From contig CAJKCQ010000021.1 in NCBI GenBank assembly GCA_905198475.1, positions 1 to 31,490 on the forward strand: a DNA stretch of 31,490 bases, written 5' to 3'. Made by a program: the position numbers and the translations under genes. The notes under the pieces are model-generated. The model worked only from the letters and a program-made list of their open reading frames with translations. It ran no database searches and was not told the DNA's origin. This stretch comes from an uncultured Sutterella sp. Lineage in GTDB: Bacteria > Pseudomonadota > Gammaproteobacteria > Burkholderiales > Burkholderiaceae_F. How positions within the stretch are numbered: position 1 is the first letter of the stretch; every line of letters begins with the position of its first letter. This document shows, in pieces, positions 1-6,703 of the stretch.

Positions 1-1
1 G

Positions 2-148
2 GTGGATCGCCCCGAAACGATGCCTGCCGAGCCCTCCGTGTGTTCCTGCGCTCATCATGGCGCAGGAATCGTGGCGGCTTTGAATCAGGAAGCTGAAGCC
101 GCGAGGCTCAGCGAATCAAGAAGCTCCGGCCTTCAGGCCGGAGAGTGA
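2..148 (+). pseudogene. C-terminal end of a TnpB-like (IS200/IS605, IS1341 group) protein, cut by the window edge
   Basis: An open frame enters from the left edge and stops at TGA 146-148, giving about 48 residues. The tail reads ...ALNQEAEAARLSESRSSG.... This resembles the low-complexity C-terminal tails of TnpB (OrfB) proteins, which run into the hairpin at the right end of the element. The catalytic RuvC and zinc-ribbon parts would lie outside the window, so neither function nor integrity can be judged. The placement rests on this tail together with the adjoining right-end hairpin. It could instead be a chance frame. Confidence 0.5.
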
Positions 149-156
149 TCACCTTC
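108..156 (+). mobile_element. Right end of an IS200/IS605-type element with subterminal hairpin (possible omega-RNA 3' end)
   Basis: A perfect stem of 8 bp (124-131 with 136-143, loop TTCA) follows the phrase GCGAATCAAGAAG and precedes AGTGATCAC. This order (GAATCAAGAAGC, GC-rich hairpin, GAGTGATCAC-like end) is the usual look of right ends of TnpB-carrying IS605/IS1341 elements. In those elements the same region also gives the 3' part of the guide (omega) RNA. The exact cleavage site cannot be set from one end. The hairpin could also act as a terminator between the element and ribBA, which converges on it. Confidence 0.55.
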
Positions 157-194
157 AGTGCGGCGCAGCTCCTTGTTGGAGCGGGCGGAGCCGA

Positions 195-1397
195 TTATTC
201 GAAGTCGAGCATGTGGCCCATGCGCGCGGCCTTCGTCTTCAGGTAGGCGAGGTCGTAGTCGGTCGCATCCACCTGGATGGGCACGCGCTCGGTGATCTTC
301 ATGCCGAACTCAGCGAGCTGATAGACCTTGTCGGGGTTGTTCGTGAGCAGGCGCATCGTCTTTACGCCGAGGTCGCGCAGGATCTGCGCGCCCGTGAAGT
401 ACTCGCGCTCGTCGCCCTTGAAGCCGAGCGTGAGGTTCGCGTCGAGCGTGTCGAGACCCTGCTCCTGAAGCGCATAGGCGCGCAGCTTGTTGATGAGGCC
501 GATGCCGCGGCCTTCCTGGCGCATGTAGAGGAGAATGCCGCGGCCCTCCTTCTCGATCTGCGTCATCGCGGCGGCGAACTGCTGGCCGCAGTCGCAGCGC
601 AGCGACCCGAAGCAGTCGCCCGTGAGGCACTCGGAGTGCACGCGCACGAGGATCTCCTCGCCGTCGCCCACCTCGCCCTTGACGAGCGCGACGTGGTGTT
701 CGCCGTTGAGGCGGTTGACGAAGCCGAAGGCGCGGAACTGGCCGTACTTGGTCGGCATCTTCACCTCGGCGACGCGGTCCACGAGCTTCTCGTAGGTCTT
801 GCGGTAGTCCTGCAGGTCCTTGATCGTGATGAACTTGATGTCGTGGGCGCGGGCGAGCTCAGCGAGCTCAGGGGTGCGCATCATCGTGCCGTCGTCCTTC
901 ATGATCTCGCAGCACAGGCCCACTTCCTTGAGGCCCGCGAGGCGGCAGAGGTCCACGGTCGCCTCGGTGTGGCCGTTGCGCTCGAGCACGCCGTTCTTCT
1001 TCGCGAGGAGCGGGAACATGTGGCCGGGGCGGCGGAAGTCTTCGGGGCGGGAGCCCTCTTCGACGCACTTCATCGCGGTCACCGAGCGCTCGAAGGCGGA
1101 GATGCCCGTCGTCGTGTCCACGTGGTCAATCGAGACGGTGAAGGCGGTCGAGTGGTTGTCGGTGTTGTGCTCGACCATCTGCGGCAGCTGCAGCCGCTCG
1201 GCGTACTCGGCCGACATCGGCATGCAGATGAGCCCTTTGCCGTAGGTCGCCATGAAGTTGATGTTCTCGGGAGTAGCGAATTCCGCGGCGCAGATGAAGT
1301 CGCCTTCGTTCTCGCGGTCCGGGTCGTCCGTGACGAGGATGATCCGGCCCTTGCGGAGGTCTTCGAGGGCTTCCTGCACCGTATTGAATTGAGCCAT
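195..1397 (-). CDS. ribBA: Bifunctional 3,4-dihydroxy-2-butanone-4-phosphate synthase / GTP cyclohydrolase II
   Basis: This enzyme feeds both branches of riboflavin synthesis in the cytosol. The N-terminal half (about residues 1-205) converts ribulose 5-phosphate to dihydroxybutanone phosphate. The C-terminal half (about 206-400) opens GTP. The RibB half shows the acidic motif DDPDRENEGDF near residue 24-34, RPGHMFPL (123-130) and GHTEA (142-146). The RibA half has the zinc ligands C257, C268 and C270 in SECLTGDCFGSLRCDCG and the RQEGRGIG segment. At 400 residues it has the normal length for the fusion. The ATG is preceded by AGAAGGAA. The gene stands alone and divergent from bioB. No other rib genes are in the window. 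Confidence 0.96.
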   Translation of the reverse strand: MAQFNTVQEALEDLRKGRIILVTDDPDRENEGDFICAAEFATPENINFMATYGKGLICMPMSAEYAERLQLPQMVEHNTDNHSTAFTVSIDHVDTTTGISAFERSVTAMKCVEEGSRPEDFRRPGHMFPLLAKKNGVLERNGHTEATVDLCRLAGLKEVGLCCEIMKDDGTMMRTPELAELARAHDIKFITIKDLQDYRKTYEKLVDRVAEVKMPTKYGQFRAFGFVNRLNGEHHVALVKGEVGDGEEILVRVHSECLTGDCFGSLRCDCGQQFAAAMTQIEKEGRGILLYMRQEGRGIGLINKLRAYALQEQGLDTLDANLTLGFKGDEREYFTGAQILRDLGVKTMRLLTNNPDKVYQLAEFGMKITERVPIQVDATDYDLAYLKTKAARMGHMLDFE

Positions 1398-1917
1398 CGT
1401 CAGTCGATTCCTTCTAGAGGCGTGCGGACCCCAAGCGGGATGGCGGCCCTGCGGCCCGGCACGTCCTTAATTGTTGTTGGTCTGTCTGCGCCCGAGGGGC
1501 GGACCGCATCTCAACGCTCCGGCGGCACGACGTTCGTCAGGACGAGGGGCGGAGCGGGTGAAGGCGGTCCCGGCCGGTCCTCAAAGCGGACGGGCCGGGC
1601 GCAGTGAATCGCAGAAGTATAGTTGTTCAGACGCCGTTCTTCCGCCCAAGCATTAGGGGGGAAGCATGTTTTTGCCGTCTTTTGCACTCCCGCGGGCGGC
1701 GCAGGGGGCGGGCGGTTTTGAACGCCTCGTCCGGGAGGCGCCGGCGCGGCCCTCCAGCCGTCCGAACCGGAAGGAGAGGGAGGCAATCCTCCAACCTTTC
1801 GTGCGGCCCGTCAAGCGGGAGGCGCTCATAGTCCGTCAGGCCGATGATCACGGGAGGCGGCGGGAGGAATTCCGCCGCTAGACTCGAAGAAGTTTCCCTC
1901 TTGGAGCGACCCCGTCC
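1398..1917. other. 520-base divergent spacer between ribBA and bioB
   Basis: No gene is supported here; the long frames crossing it are high-GC artefacts. On the minus strand TATACT (1616-1621) could be the ribBA -10 box, which would give a leader of about 210 bases, but no convincing -35 is seen. The leader contains a strong hairpin (1569-1599). I looked for the FMN riboswitch core (GGGTGAAATTCC-like) and did not find it. In front of bioB, GGAG about 11 bases before ATG is the likely ribosome site. Confidence 0.5.
1569..1599 (-). promoter_or_regulatory. Strong hairpin in the ribBA leader
   Basis: CCCGGCC (1569-1575) pairs with GGCCGGG (1593-1599). GTCC (1577-1580) pairs with GGAC (1588-1591), with one mismatch between the two stems and a 7-base loop. 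On the ribBA transcript this is an 11-pair stem about 170 bases before the start codon. There is no U-tract, so it is not a simple terminator. A role in leader-mediated control is only a guess. Confidence 0.4.
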
Positions 1918-3000
1918 ATGCCCGTCCTTCACGAACTCCTCGAATCCGTCGCCTCCGGGCGCATCCTCTCCGACGAGGAGGCGCTCTCCCTCGCCGCCCG
2001 TCCCCACGAAGACCTCTTCGACACGGCCGAGGCGGTGACGCGCCGCAGTGCGCCCCGCGTCTTCAACCTCTGCGGCATCGTCAACGCCAAGTCCGGGCGG
2101 TGCTCGGAAAACTGCGCCTGGTGCGCGCAGTCGCGCCACTGGTCGGTGCCGGGCGTCAAGGTCCATCCGGTGGTCGGCGACGACGTCGTTGAGCGCGGCG
2201 CCCGGCGCGCCGAAGCGATGGGCGTCACGCGCTACTCGCTCGTGACGAGCGGTCGCAAGCCCTCGGCGCGCGAGGTCCGTGAGCTCTGCGCGCGCATCCG
2301 GACCCTGAAGGCCGCGCATCCGCAGCTCGAGGTCTGCGTTTCGCTCGGCCTGCTCTCGCGCAGGGACCTCTCGGCTCTGAAGGACGCGGGGGTCGTGCGC
2401 ATTCACTGCAACCTTGAAACCTCGCGGGAGTTCTTCTCCGAGGTCTGCACCTCGCACACGATCGACGAGAAGATCGAAACCCTCACCGCTTCGAAGGAAC
2501 TCGGGCTCGACGTCTGCTCGGGTGCGCTCTTCGGCATGGGGGAGACGCTTCTCGACCGCATTCACCTCGCGCGGCTCCTGCGCGACCTCGAGGTGCCTTC
2601 GATTCCCGTGAACGTGCTGCACCCCGCGCCCGGAACGCCGCTCGCGCGCCAGCCGAAGATGCCCGAAGAGAACTTCCTCGTCGCCGTGGCGCTCCTGAGG
2701 CTCATGAATCCGACCGCCTACCTGCGCTTTGCGGGCGGGCGGCTGCAGCTCTCCGAGAGGGCCGTGCGCGAAGCGGCGCGGATCGGCATGAACGCGGCGA
2801 TCTCCGGAGACTTCCTCACGACCTGCGGCGCGAGTCCCTTGGACGACGTGCGGCTCTTCATGGAGGCCGGGTACGAAGCGGACGACAAGGCCCGCGCCGC
2901 GCTCGAGCGCGGGGCCGCGCCATCCGCTCCGGCCGCGGCGCGCATCGTGCCGATCCTCCCGCGGGAGCGTGGCGCGGCGCAGGAGACGGGTGCGGTCTGA
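1918..3000 (+). CDS. bioB: Biotin synthase (radical SAM), variant auxiliary-cluster ligands
   Basis: BioB inserts sulfur into dethiobiotin, the last step of biotin synthesis. The radical-SAM [4Fe-4S] motif is C62-x3-C66-x2-C69 in CSENCAWCAQSRHW. Against E. coli BioB, the auxiliary-cluster ligands align as C128=C140, C188=C200 and R260=R270. However, C97 falls on S107 (RYSLVTSGR) and a new cysteine, C164, appears in RIHCNLETS where E. coli has histidine. The length of 360 fits, with a short Ala/Pro-rich tail after about residue 330. No bioA, bioD or bioF is nearby. The gene converges on gpmI with a shared terminator. Confidence 0.95.
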   Translation: MPVLHELLESVASGRILSDEEALSLAARPHEDLFDTAEAVTRRSAPRVFNLCGIVNAKSGRCSENCAWCAQSRHWSVPGVKVHPVVGDDVVERGARRAEAMGVTRYSLVTSGRKPSAREVRELCARIRTLKAAHPQLEVCVSLGLLSRRDLSALKDAGVVRIHCNLETSREFFSEVCTSHTIDEKIETLTASKELGLDVCSGALFGMGETLLDRIHLARLLRDLEVPSIPVNVLHPAPGTPLARQPKMPEENFLVAVALLRLMNPTAYLRFAGGRLQLSERAVREAARIGMNAAISGDFLTTCGASPLDDVRLFMEAGYEADDKARAALERGAAPSAPAAARIVPILPRERGAAQETGAV

Positions 3001-3025
3001 GGCGCGCCGCGCACCTCAGAAAAAG

Positions 3026-3063
3026 GACCGGAGGTCCTCGACAAAAGAGCCTCCGGTCTTCTT
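3026..3063. terminator. Bidirectional terminator between bioB and gpmI
   Basis: A 9-bp stem, GACCGGAGG (3026-3034) with CCTCCGGTC (3050-3058), has a 15-base loop. On the plus strand TTCTTCTT follows, serving bioB. On the minus strand CTTTTTCT follows, serving gpmI. The spacing and orientation suit termination of both converging genes, more strongly for gpmI. Confidence 0.8.
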
Positions 3064-3104
3064 CATGACGCCTGCGGGCGGCCTGCTTCGGGCCGCCGGG
3101 CGGG

Positions 3105-4640
3105 TCACCGCCGCTTGAATTCGACGAGGGACGCGCCGGTCATTTCCTTGGGCTTCGGGAGTCCCATGAGGTCGAGCACCGTCGGGGCGACGTCGGCGAG
3201 GACGCCGCTCGCCACCTTCGCGACGCGGTCCGAGACCACCACGATCGGCACGGGGTTGAGCGAATGGGCCGTATTGGGCGAGCCGTCGGCGTTCTTCGCG
3301 TGGTCGGCGTTGCCGTGGTCGGCGATCTGCACGACCTCGTAGCCCGCCTCGCGCGCGGTTTCAACCACGTCGCGGACGCACTTGTCCACCGCCTGCACGG
3401 CCTTCTCGATCGCGTCCCAGACGCCGGTGTGGCCCACCATGTCGCCGTTGGCGAAGTTGAGGCAGATGAAGTCGTACTTCTTTTCGCGCAGCGCCGCGCA
3501 GAGCTTCTCGGAGACTTCCGGGGCGCTCATCTCGGGTTTGAGGTCGTAGGTGGCGACCTTGGGCGAGGCGATGAGGATGCGGTCTTCGTTCGGGAAGGGC
3601 GCTTCGCGGCCGCCGTTGAGGAAGAAGGTCACGTGGGCGTACTTCTCCGTTTCGGCGATGCGCAGCTGCTTGAGGCCGAGCGACGCGACGTACTCGCCGA
3701 TCGGATTGACGACGTTCTCCTTGTCAAAGAGGATGTGGAGCCCCTTGAAGGTCGCGTCGTACGGGGTCATCGTCGCGAACCAGAGCCCCAGAGGATGCAT
3801 CGCTCCCTGCGGCGCTTGAGTAAGGACGCTCGTCAGTTCGCGGGCGCGGTCGTTGCGGAAGTTGAGGAAGACCACGGCGTCGCCGTCGGTGATGCGCCCG
3901 ACCGGGTTCCCGGCCTCGTCCACGCGCACCACGGGCTTCATGAATTCGTCCGTGACGCCGGCGGCGTAGGAGTCCTCAACGGACTTCACGAAGTCGCGCG
4001 ACGGGGTGCCGGCCCCCTTCACGAGGAGGTTCCAGGCCTCCTCGATGCGCTCCCAGCGCTTGTCGCGGTCCATCGCGTAGAAGCGCCCGATCATGCTCGC
4101 GAGCACGGCGGTTTCGCCGGGTTCGGCGAGCTTCGCCTCGATCGTCTTCACGAAGCCGAGGCCGCTCTTCGGGTCGGTGTCGCGCCCGTCCATGAAGGCG
4201 TGGACGTAGACGCGCTCCACGCCCTCGCGGCGAGCAAGGTCGATGAAGGCGAGGAGGTGCGCAAAGCTCGCGTGCACGCCGCCGTCGGAGAAGAGCCCCA
4301 TCAGGTGCAGGGCCGACTTCGTCTCCTTGAGGTGACGAAAGAGCGCGGCGCACTCGGGCTGCTCGAGGAGCGCGCCCGATTCGCAGGCGCGGTTGATGCG
4401 CACGAGGTCTTGGTAGACCACGCGGCCCGCGCCGATGTTGAGGTGACCGACTTCGGAGTTGCCCATCTGGCCTGCGGGCAGCCCCACGTTCTCGCCGAAG
4501 GTGAGGAGCTCGGCGTGCGGGAAGCGGTGCTTCAGTTCCGTGATGTAGGCGGGGTGAGCGGCCGAAATGGCGTCGGCCGGGTCGGCGGCGCCGCCGCCGA
4601 TGCCCCAGCCGTCGAGAATCATCAGAAGGACTTTCTTCAT
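3105..4640 (-). CDS. gpmI: 2,3-bisphosphoglycerate-independent phosphoglycerate mutase
   Basis: It interconverts 3- and 2-phosphoglycerate in glycolysis and gluconeogenesis using two metal ions and a phosphoserine. The chosen start gives MKKVLLMILDGWG, a typical N-terminus, and a 511-residue protein of family length. The upstream extension to 4724 has no family similarity. D10 (metal) and S62 in GQMGNSEVGHLN are the catalytic residues expected. Other family motifs are MDGRDTDP and ADHGNADHAKNADGSPNTAH near the C-terminus. No good Shine-Dalgarno is visible before the start. It is a single gene, divergent from the MarR regulator. Confidence 0.95.
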   Translation of the reverse strand: MKKVLLMILDGWGIGGGAADPADAISAAHPAYITELKHRFPHAELLTFGENVGLPAGQMGNSEVGHLNIGAGRVVYQDLVRINRACESGALLEQPECAALFRHLKETKSALHLMGLFSDGGVHASFAHLLAFIDLARREGVERVYVHAFMDGRDTDPKSGLGFVKTIEAKLAEPGETAVLASMIGRFYAMDRDKRWERIEEAWNLLVKGAGTPSRDFVKSVEDSYAAGVTDEFMKPVVRVDEAGNPVGRITDGDAVVFLNFRNDRARELTSVLTQAPQGAMHPLGLWFATMTPYDATFKGLHILFDKENVVNPIGEYVASLGLKQLRIAETEKYAHVTFFLNGGREAPFPNEDRILIASPKVATYDLKPEMSAPEVSEKLCAALREKKYDFICLNFANGDMVGHTGVWDAIEKAVQAVDKCVRDVVETAREAGYEVVQIADHGNADHAKNADGSPNTAHSLNPVPIVVVSDRVAKVASGVLADVAPTVLDLMGLPKPKEMTGASLVEFKRR

Positions 4641-4759
4641 CGTGACGAACGCGCCCGCCGGGCGGGGCCGGCAGGGACGCGCAGATTCCTTGGAGTGGTT
4701 GAATGCTGCGGGCGATTGTAGCAAGCGCCCTTCGCCCGGAAACGCCCGCTTCTCCTTCA

Positions 4760-4774
4760 GAGGGCTCCGCCCTC
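4760..4774. repeat. Short hairpin repeat GAGGGCTCCGCCCTC (copy 1)
   Basis: This 15-base imperfect palindrome (6-bp arms with a 3-base loop) occurs identically at 8179-8193, also outside genes. With two copies in gene-free stretches it may belong to a dispersed short repeat of the genome. Chance in GC-rich DNA is also possible. Confidence 0.35.
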
Positions 4775-4827
4775 CGCTCTGCCGGCGCCCTCCGGAGAAA
4801 GGCCGTGCAGGGCGGCCAAGACGTGCA

Positions 4828-4846
4828 TATAATTAGCCGGCTAGAT
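4828..4846 (+). promoter_or_regulatory. -10 box plus SlyA/MarR-type operator upstream of the MarR gene
   Basis: A perfect TATAAT (4828-4833) is overlapped by the near-palindrome ATTAGCCGGCTAGAT (4832-4846), whose core TAGCCGGCTA (4834-4843) is perfect. The SlyA consensus TTAGCAAGCTAA has the same arms. The same core recurs in front of the HlyD gene (5548-5559). Its position on the -10 box fits auto-repression by the MarR protein that starts at 4912. No good -35 is seen. Confidence 0.7.
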
Positions 4847-4911
4847 TATTTCCGCCGCACTCCCGCGCCTGTTCCGGGGCGGCTCCAGGGAAACAGAAGG
4901 TCACTCAAGAA

Positions 4912-5463
4912 ATGAATCCCGTCCACCGGCTCCTGCCCGCACGTGAAAGCCTGCGCCGCGTTCACGGCGAAGGCGCGAGCGAACTCGACATTGCGGGCGT
5001 GGACATGATGCTCCATCTCATCAACGCCGTGGACGTGATCCGCGCGACGATCTACAAGGCGCTCCAGGACGAGTCGGGGCTCTCGGAAGGCCAGTTCACG
5101 CTCCTCATGACGCTCCTCGCCTCGGGTAGGCCGCTCGGGATCGTGGACCTCTCGGAGCGTCTGGGCGTCTCCACCGCCACCACGTCCGTGATGGTCGCGC
5201 GCATGTTGAAGGCCGACAAGCCCCTCGTGATCAAGCAGGTCTCGCGCCGCGACGCCCGCGTCGCCTACGTGCGGCTTTCGGCCGAAGGACGGCGGCTCCT
5301 CGACGTCGAGCTCCAGAAGCACTTCGCACGGATCTCCGAATTCGCGTCCGCCCTCTCGGGCGAAGAGCGCGACCTGATGATCACGCTCCTCAGAAAGCTC
5401 GTGCACCTTCCCGCCGCGAAGCCCCTCCCCGGGAACGCGCAGGCCGACCCGTCCGCGCACTGA
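4912..5463 (+). CDS. MarR/SlyA family transcriptional regulator
   Basis: A 183-residue dimeric winged-helix protein. The recognition region spans about residues 60-125: GQFTLLMTLLASGRPLGIVD, then LSERLGVSTATTSVMVARML, then the wing QVSRRDARVAYVRLSAEG. The family usually has about 140-160 residues; the excess is an N-terminal arm of about 25 and a Pro/Ala tail. It is followed after 106 bases by an HlyD gene and an ABC-2 permease on the same strand. The identical palindrome before its own promoter and before the HlyD gene suggests it represses itself and that efflux pair until an effector, likely a lipophilic aromatic compound, binds. The target and effector are inference. Confidence 0.9.
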   Translation: MNPVHRLLPARESLRRVHGEGASELDIAGVDMMLHLINAVDVIRATIYKALQDESGLSEGQFTLLMTLLASGRPLGIVDLSERLGVSTATTSVMVARMLKADKPLVIKQVSRRDARVAYVRLSAEGRRLLDVELQKHFARISEFASALSGEERDLMITLLRKLVHLPAAKPLPGNAQADPSAH

Positions 5464-5493
5464 ACCCCATTCACTTCTTTCCTTCATCGCGTC

Positions 5494-5517
5494 CTGCGCC
5501 GCCCGCGGCCGGCGCAG
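5494..5517 (+). promoter_or_regulatory. Hairpin between the MarR gene and the HlyD gene
   Basis: CTGCGCCG (5494-5501) pairs perfectly with CGGCGCAG (5510-5517) around an 8-base loop. There is no U-tract. It may lower readthrough from the regulator into the efflux genes or stabilise the mRNA. Confidence 0.4.
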
Positions 5518-5547
5518 CAGGCGGAGAACTCTTCCTCGAACAAAAAC

Positions 5548-5559
5548 TTAGCCGGCTAA
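5548..5559 (+). promoter_or_regulatory. SlyA/MarR-type operator TTAGCCGGCTAA before the HlyD gene
   Basis: A perfect 12-bp palindrome ends 10 bases before the ATG of the HlyD gene. It shares TTAGCCGGCTA with the site before the MarR gene. SlyA sites (TTAGCAAGCTAA) differ only in the centre. Bound protein here would block transcription start or early elongation into the efflux pair. No clear Shine-Dalgarno lies between it and the start codon, so the mRNA may begin very close to the ATG. Confidence 0.7.
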
Positions 5560-5569
5560 TAGAACCATC

Positions 5570-6703
5570 ATGGCGCTTTCACAAAAACAGAAAAAGGACG
5601 TCGCCCGCACGATCGCGGGCTTTGCTGCGGCGGGCTGCGTCGCGGCGCTTCTCATCTTCCTCGGGAACCGCAACGACGCGGTGAGCGAAGCCGAACGCCT
5701 CAAGGCGGGCGTCTTGATGGCCCACCAGATCCACGCGTCCTTTGAGACCGTGGGCGGGAGGCTCACCGAGCGCCCCGTTGAAGCGGGCCGCACGGTCGAG
5801 GCCGGAGAGACGCTCCTCGGGATCGACGGCACGGACGTGAAGCTCTCGACCGCGGCCCTCGAGGCCCAGATCCGGCAGACGCAGGCGCAGCGCGCTCTGG
5901 AGGCCGAAAGCATCGCCCTCGCGCTCTCGGAGGCCGACACCGCCGAGCGGACCTCGTGGCGGCAGATCGAGGAAGCGCAAGCCGCGCGCCGGTCGGCCGC
6001 GGCCGCTCGCGACCGCGCCCGCACCGCCTGGGCGCGCGCCGAGAAGCTCTACCCGCAGGGCGCGATGGCCGAGGCCGCCTACGACGAGGCGAAGGCCGGT
6101 TGGGTCTCTGCCCGCGAAGCGCTCCTCATGGCCGAGCGCACGGTCTCGCGCCTCACGATGGGCGCGGCGCCCGAGTCCCTTGAGAAGCTCGCCCGGACGG
6201 GGTCGGCCGAAGGCATGCGCCTCGAGACGATTGAGAACGCCCGGCAGGCGGCGAAGAACCGCGGGCGCAACCTCGAGCACTTCGACGCGCTTCTCGCACA
6301 GCTCTGCGCGCAGTTGGAGCAGCTCCGCGTCAACGCCTCGCGCCTCGTGATCCACGCGCCCGAGCGCGCGAAGGTGCTCGAGGTCCTCTACGAAAAGGGA
6401 GAGTTGGTCGCTCCCAACACGCCCGCGGTGCTTCTCGAGACCGAGCGGAGGTACTTCGACTTCTACGTCTCCGAGACGCAGGCGGCCCGGCTCCATGAGG
6501 GCGACAAGATTCCCTGCTTCGCGCCCGCGCTCGACCGCGAGGTCGAAGGGACGGTGCGGTTGGTTGACGCCGCGCCCGACTTCGTGAATCTCAGAATGGT
6601 GCGCGAGCGCGGCCAGGCCGACCTCACGCTCTTCAAGGTGCGCGTGGACGTTGCGCCGACCGACGGTCTTCTCACCGGCATGACGCTCGAGGTGCGGCTG
6701 TGA
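5570..6703 (+). CDS. HlyD-family membrane fusion (periplasmic adaptor) protein
   Basis: A 377-residue adaptor that would connect an inner-membrane exporter with an outer-membrane channel. A single N-terminal membrane anchor lies at about residues 13-31 (IAGFAAAGCVAALLIFLG). It is followed by a split biotinyl-lipoyl domain (around 45-85 and 260-285) flanking a long Ala/Glu/Arg-rich coiled-coil hairpin (about 85-260). A beta-barrel part follows, ending at GMTLEVRL. The stop overlaps the start of the next gene by four bases (GTGA), so the two are translationally coupled. Its likely repressor is the MarR protein just upstream. Confidence 0.88.
   Translation: MALSQKQKKDVARTIAGFAAAGCVAALLIFLGNRNDAVSEAERLKAGVLMAHQIHASFETVGGRLTERPVEAGRTVEAGETLLGIDGTDVKLSTAALEAQIRQTQAQRALEAESIALALSEADTAERTSWRQIEEAQAARRSAAAARDRARTAWARAEKLYPQGAMAEAAYDEAKAGWVSAREALLMAERTVSRLTMGAAPESLEKLARTGSAEGMRLETIENARQAAKNRGRNLEHFDALLAQLCAQLEQLRVNASRLVIHAPERAKVLEVLYEKGELVAPNTPAVLLETERRYFDFYVSETQAARLHEGDKIPCFAPALDREVEGTVRLVDAAPDFVNLRMVRERGQADLTLFKVRVDVAPTDGLLTGMTLEVRL

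Noticed and set aside
213..1607. Long open frame opposite ribBA
   Set aside because: It mirrors the codon pattern of ribBA on the other strand, is rich in Ala/Arg/Glu/Val without any domain, and has no ribosome site. High-GC genes produce such frames.
1398..1620. FMN riboswitch before ribBA
   Set aside because: The conserved core sequence is not found in the leader on the correct strand.
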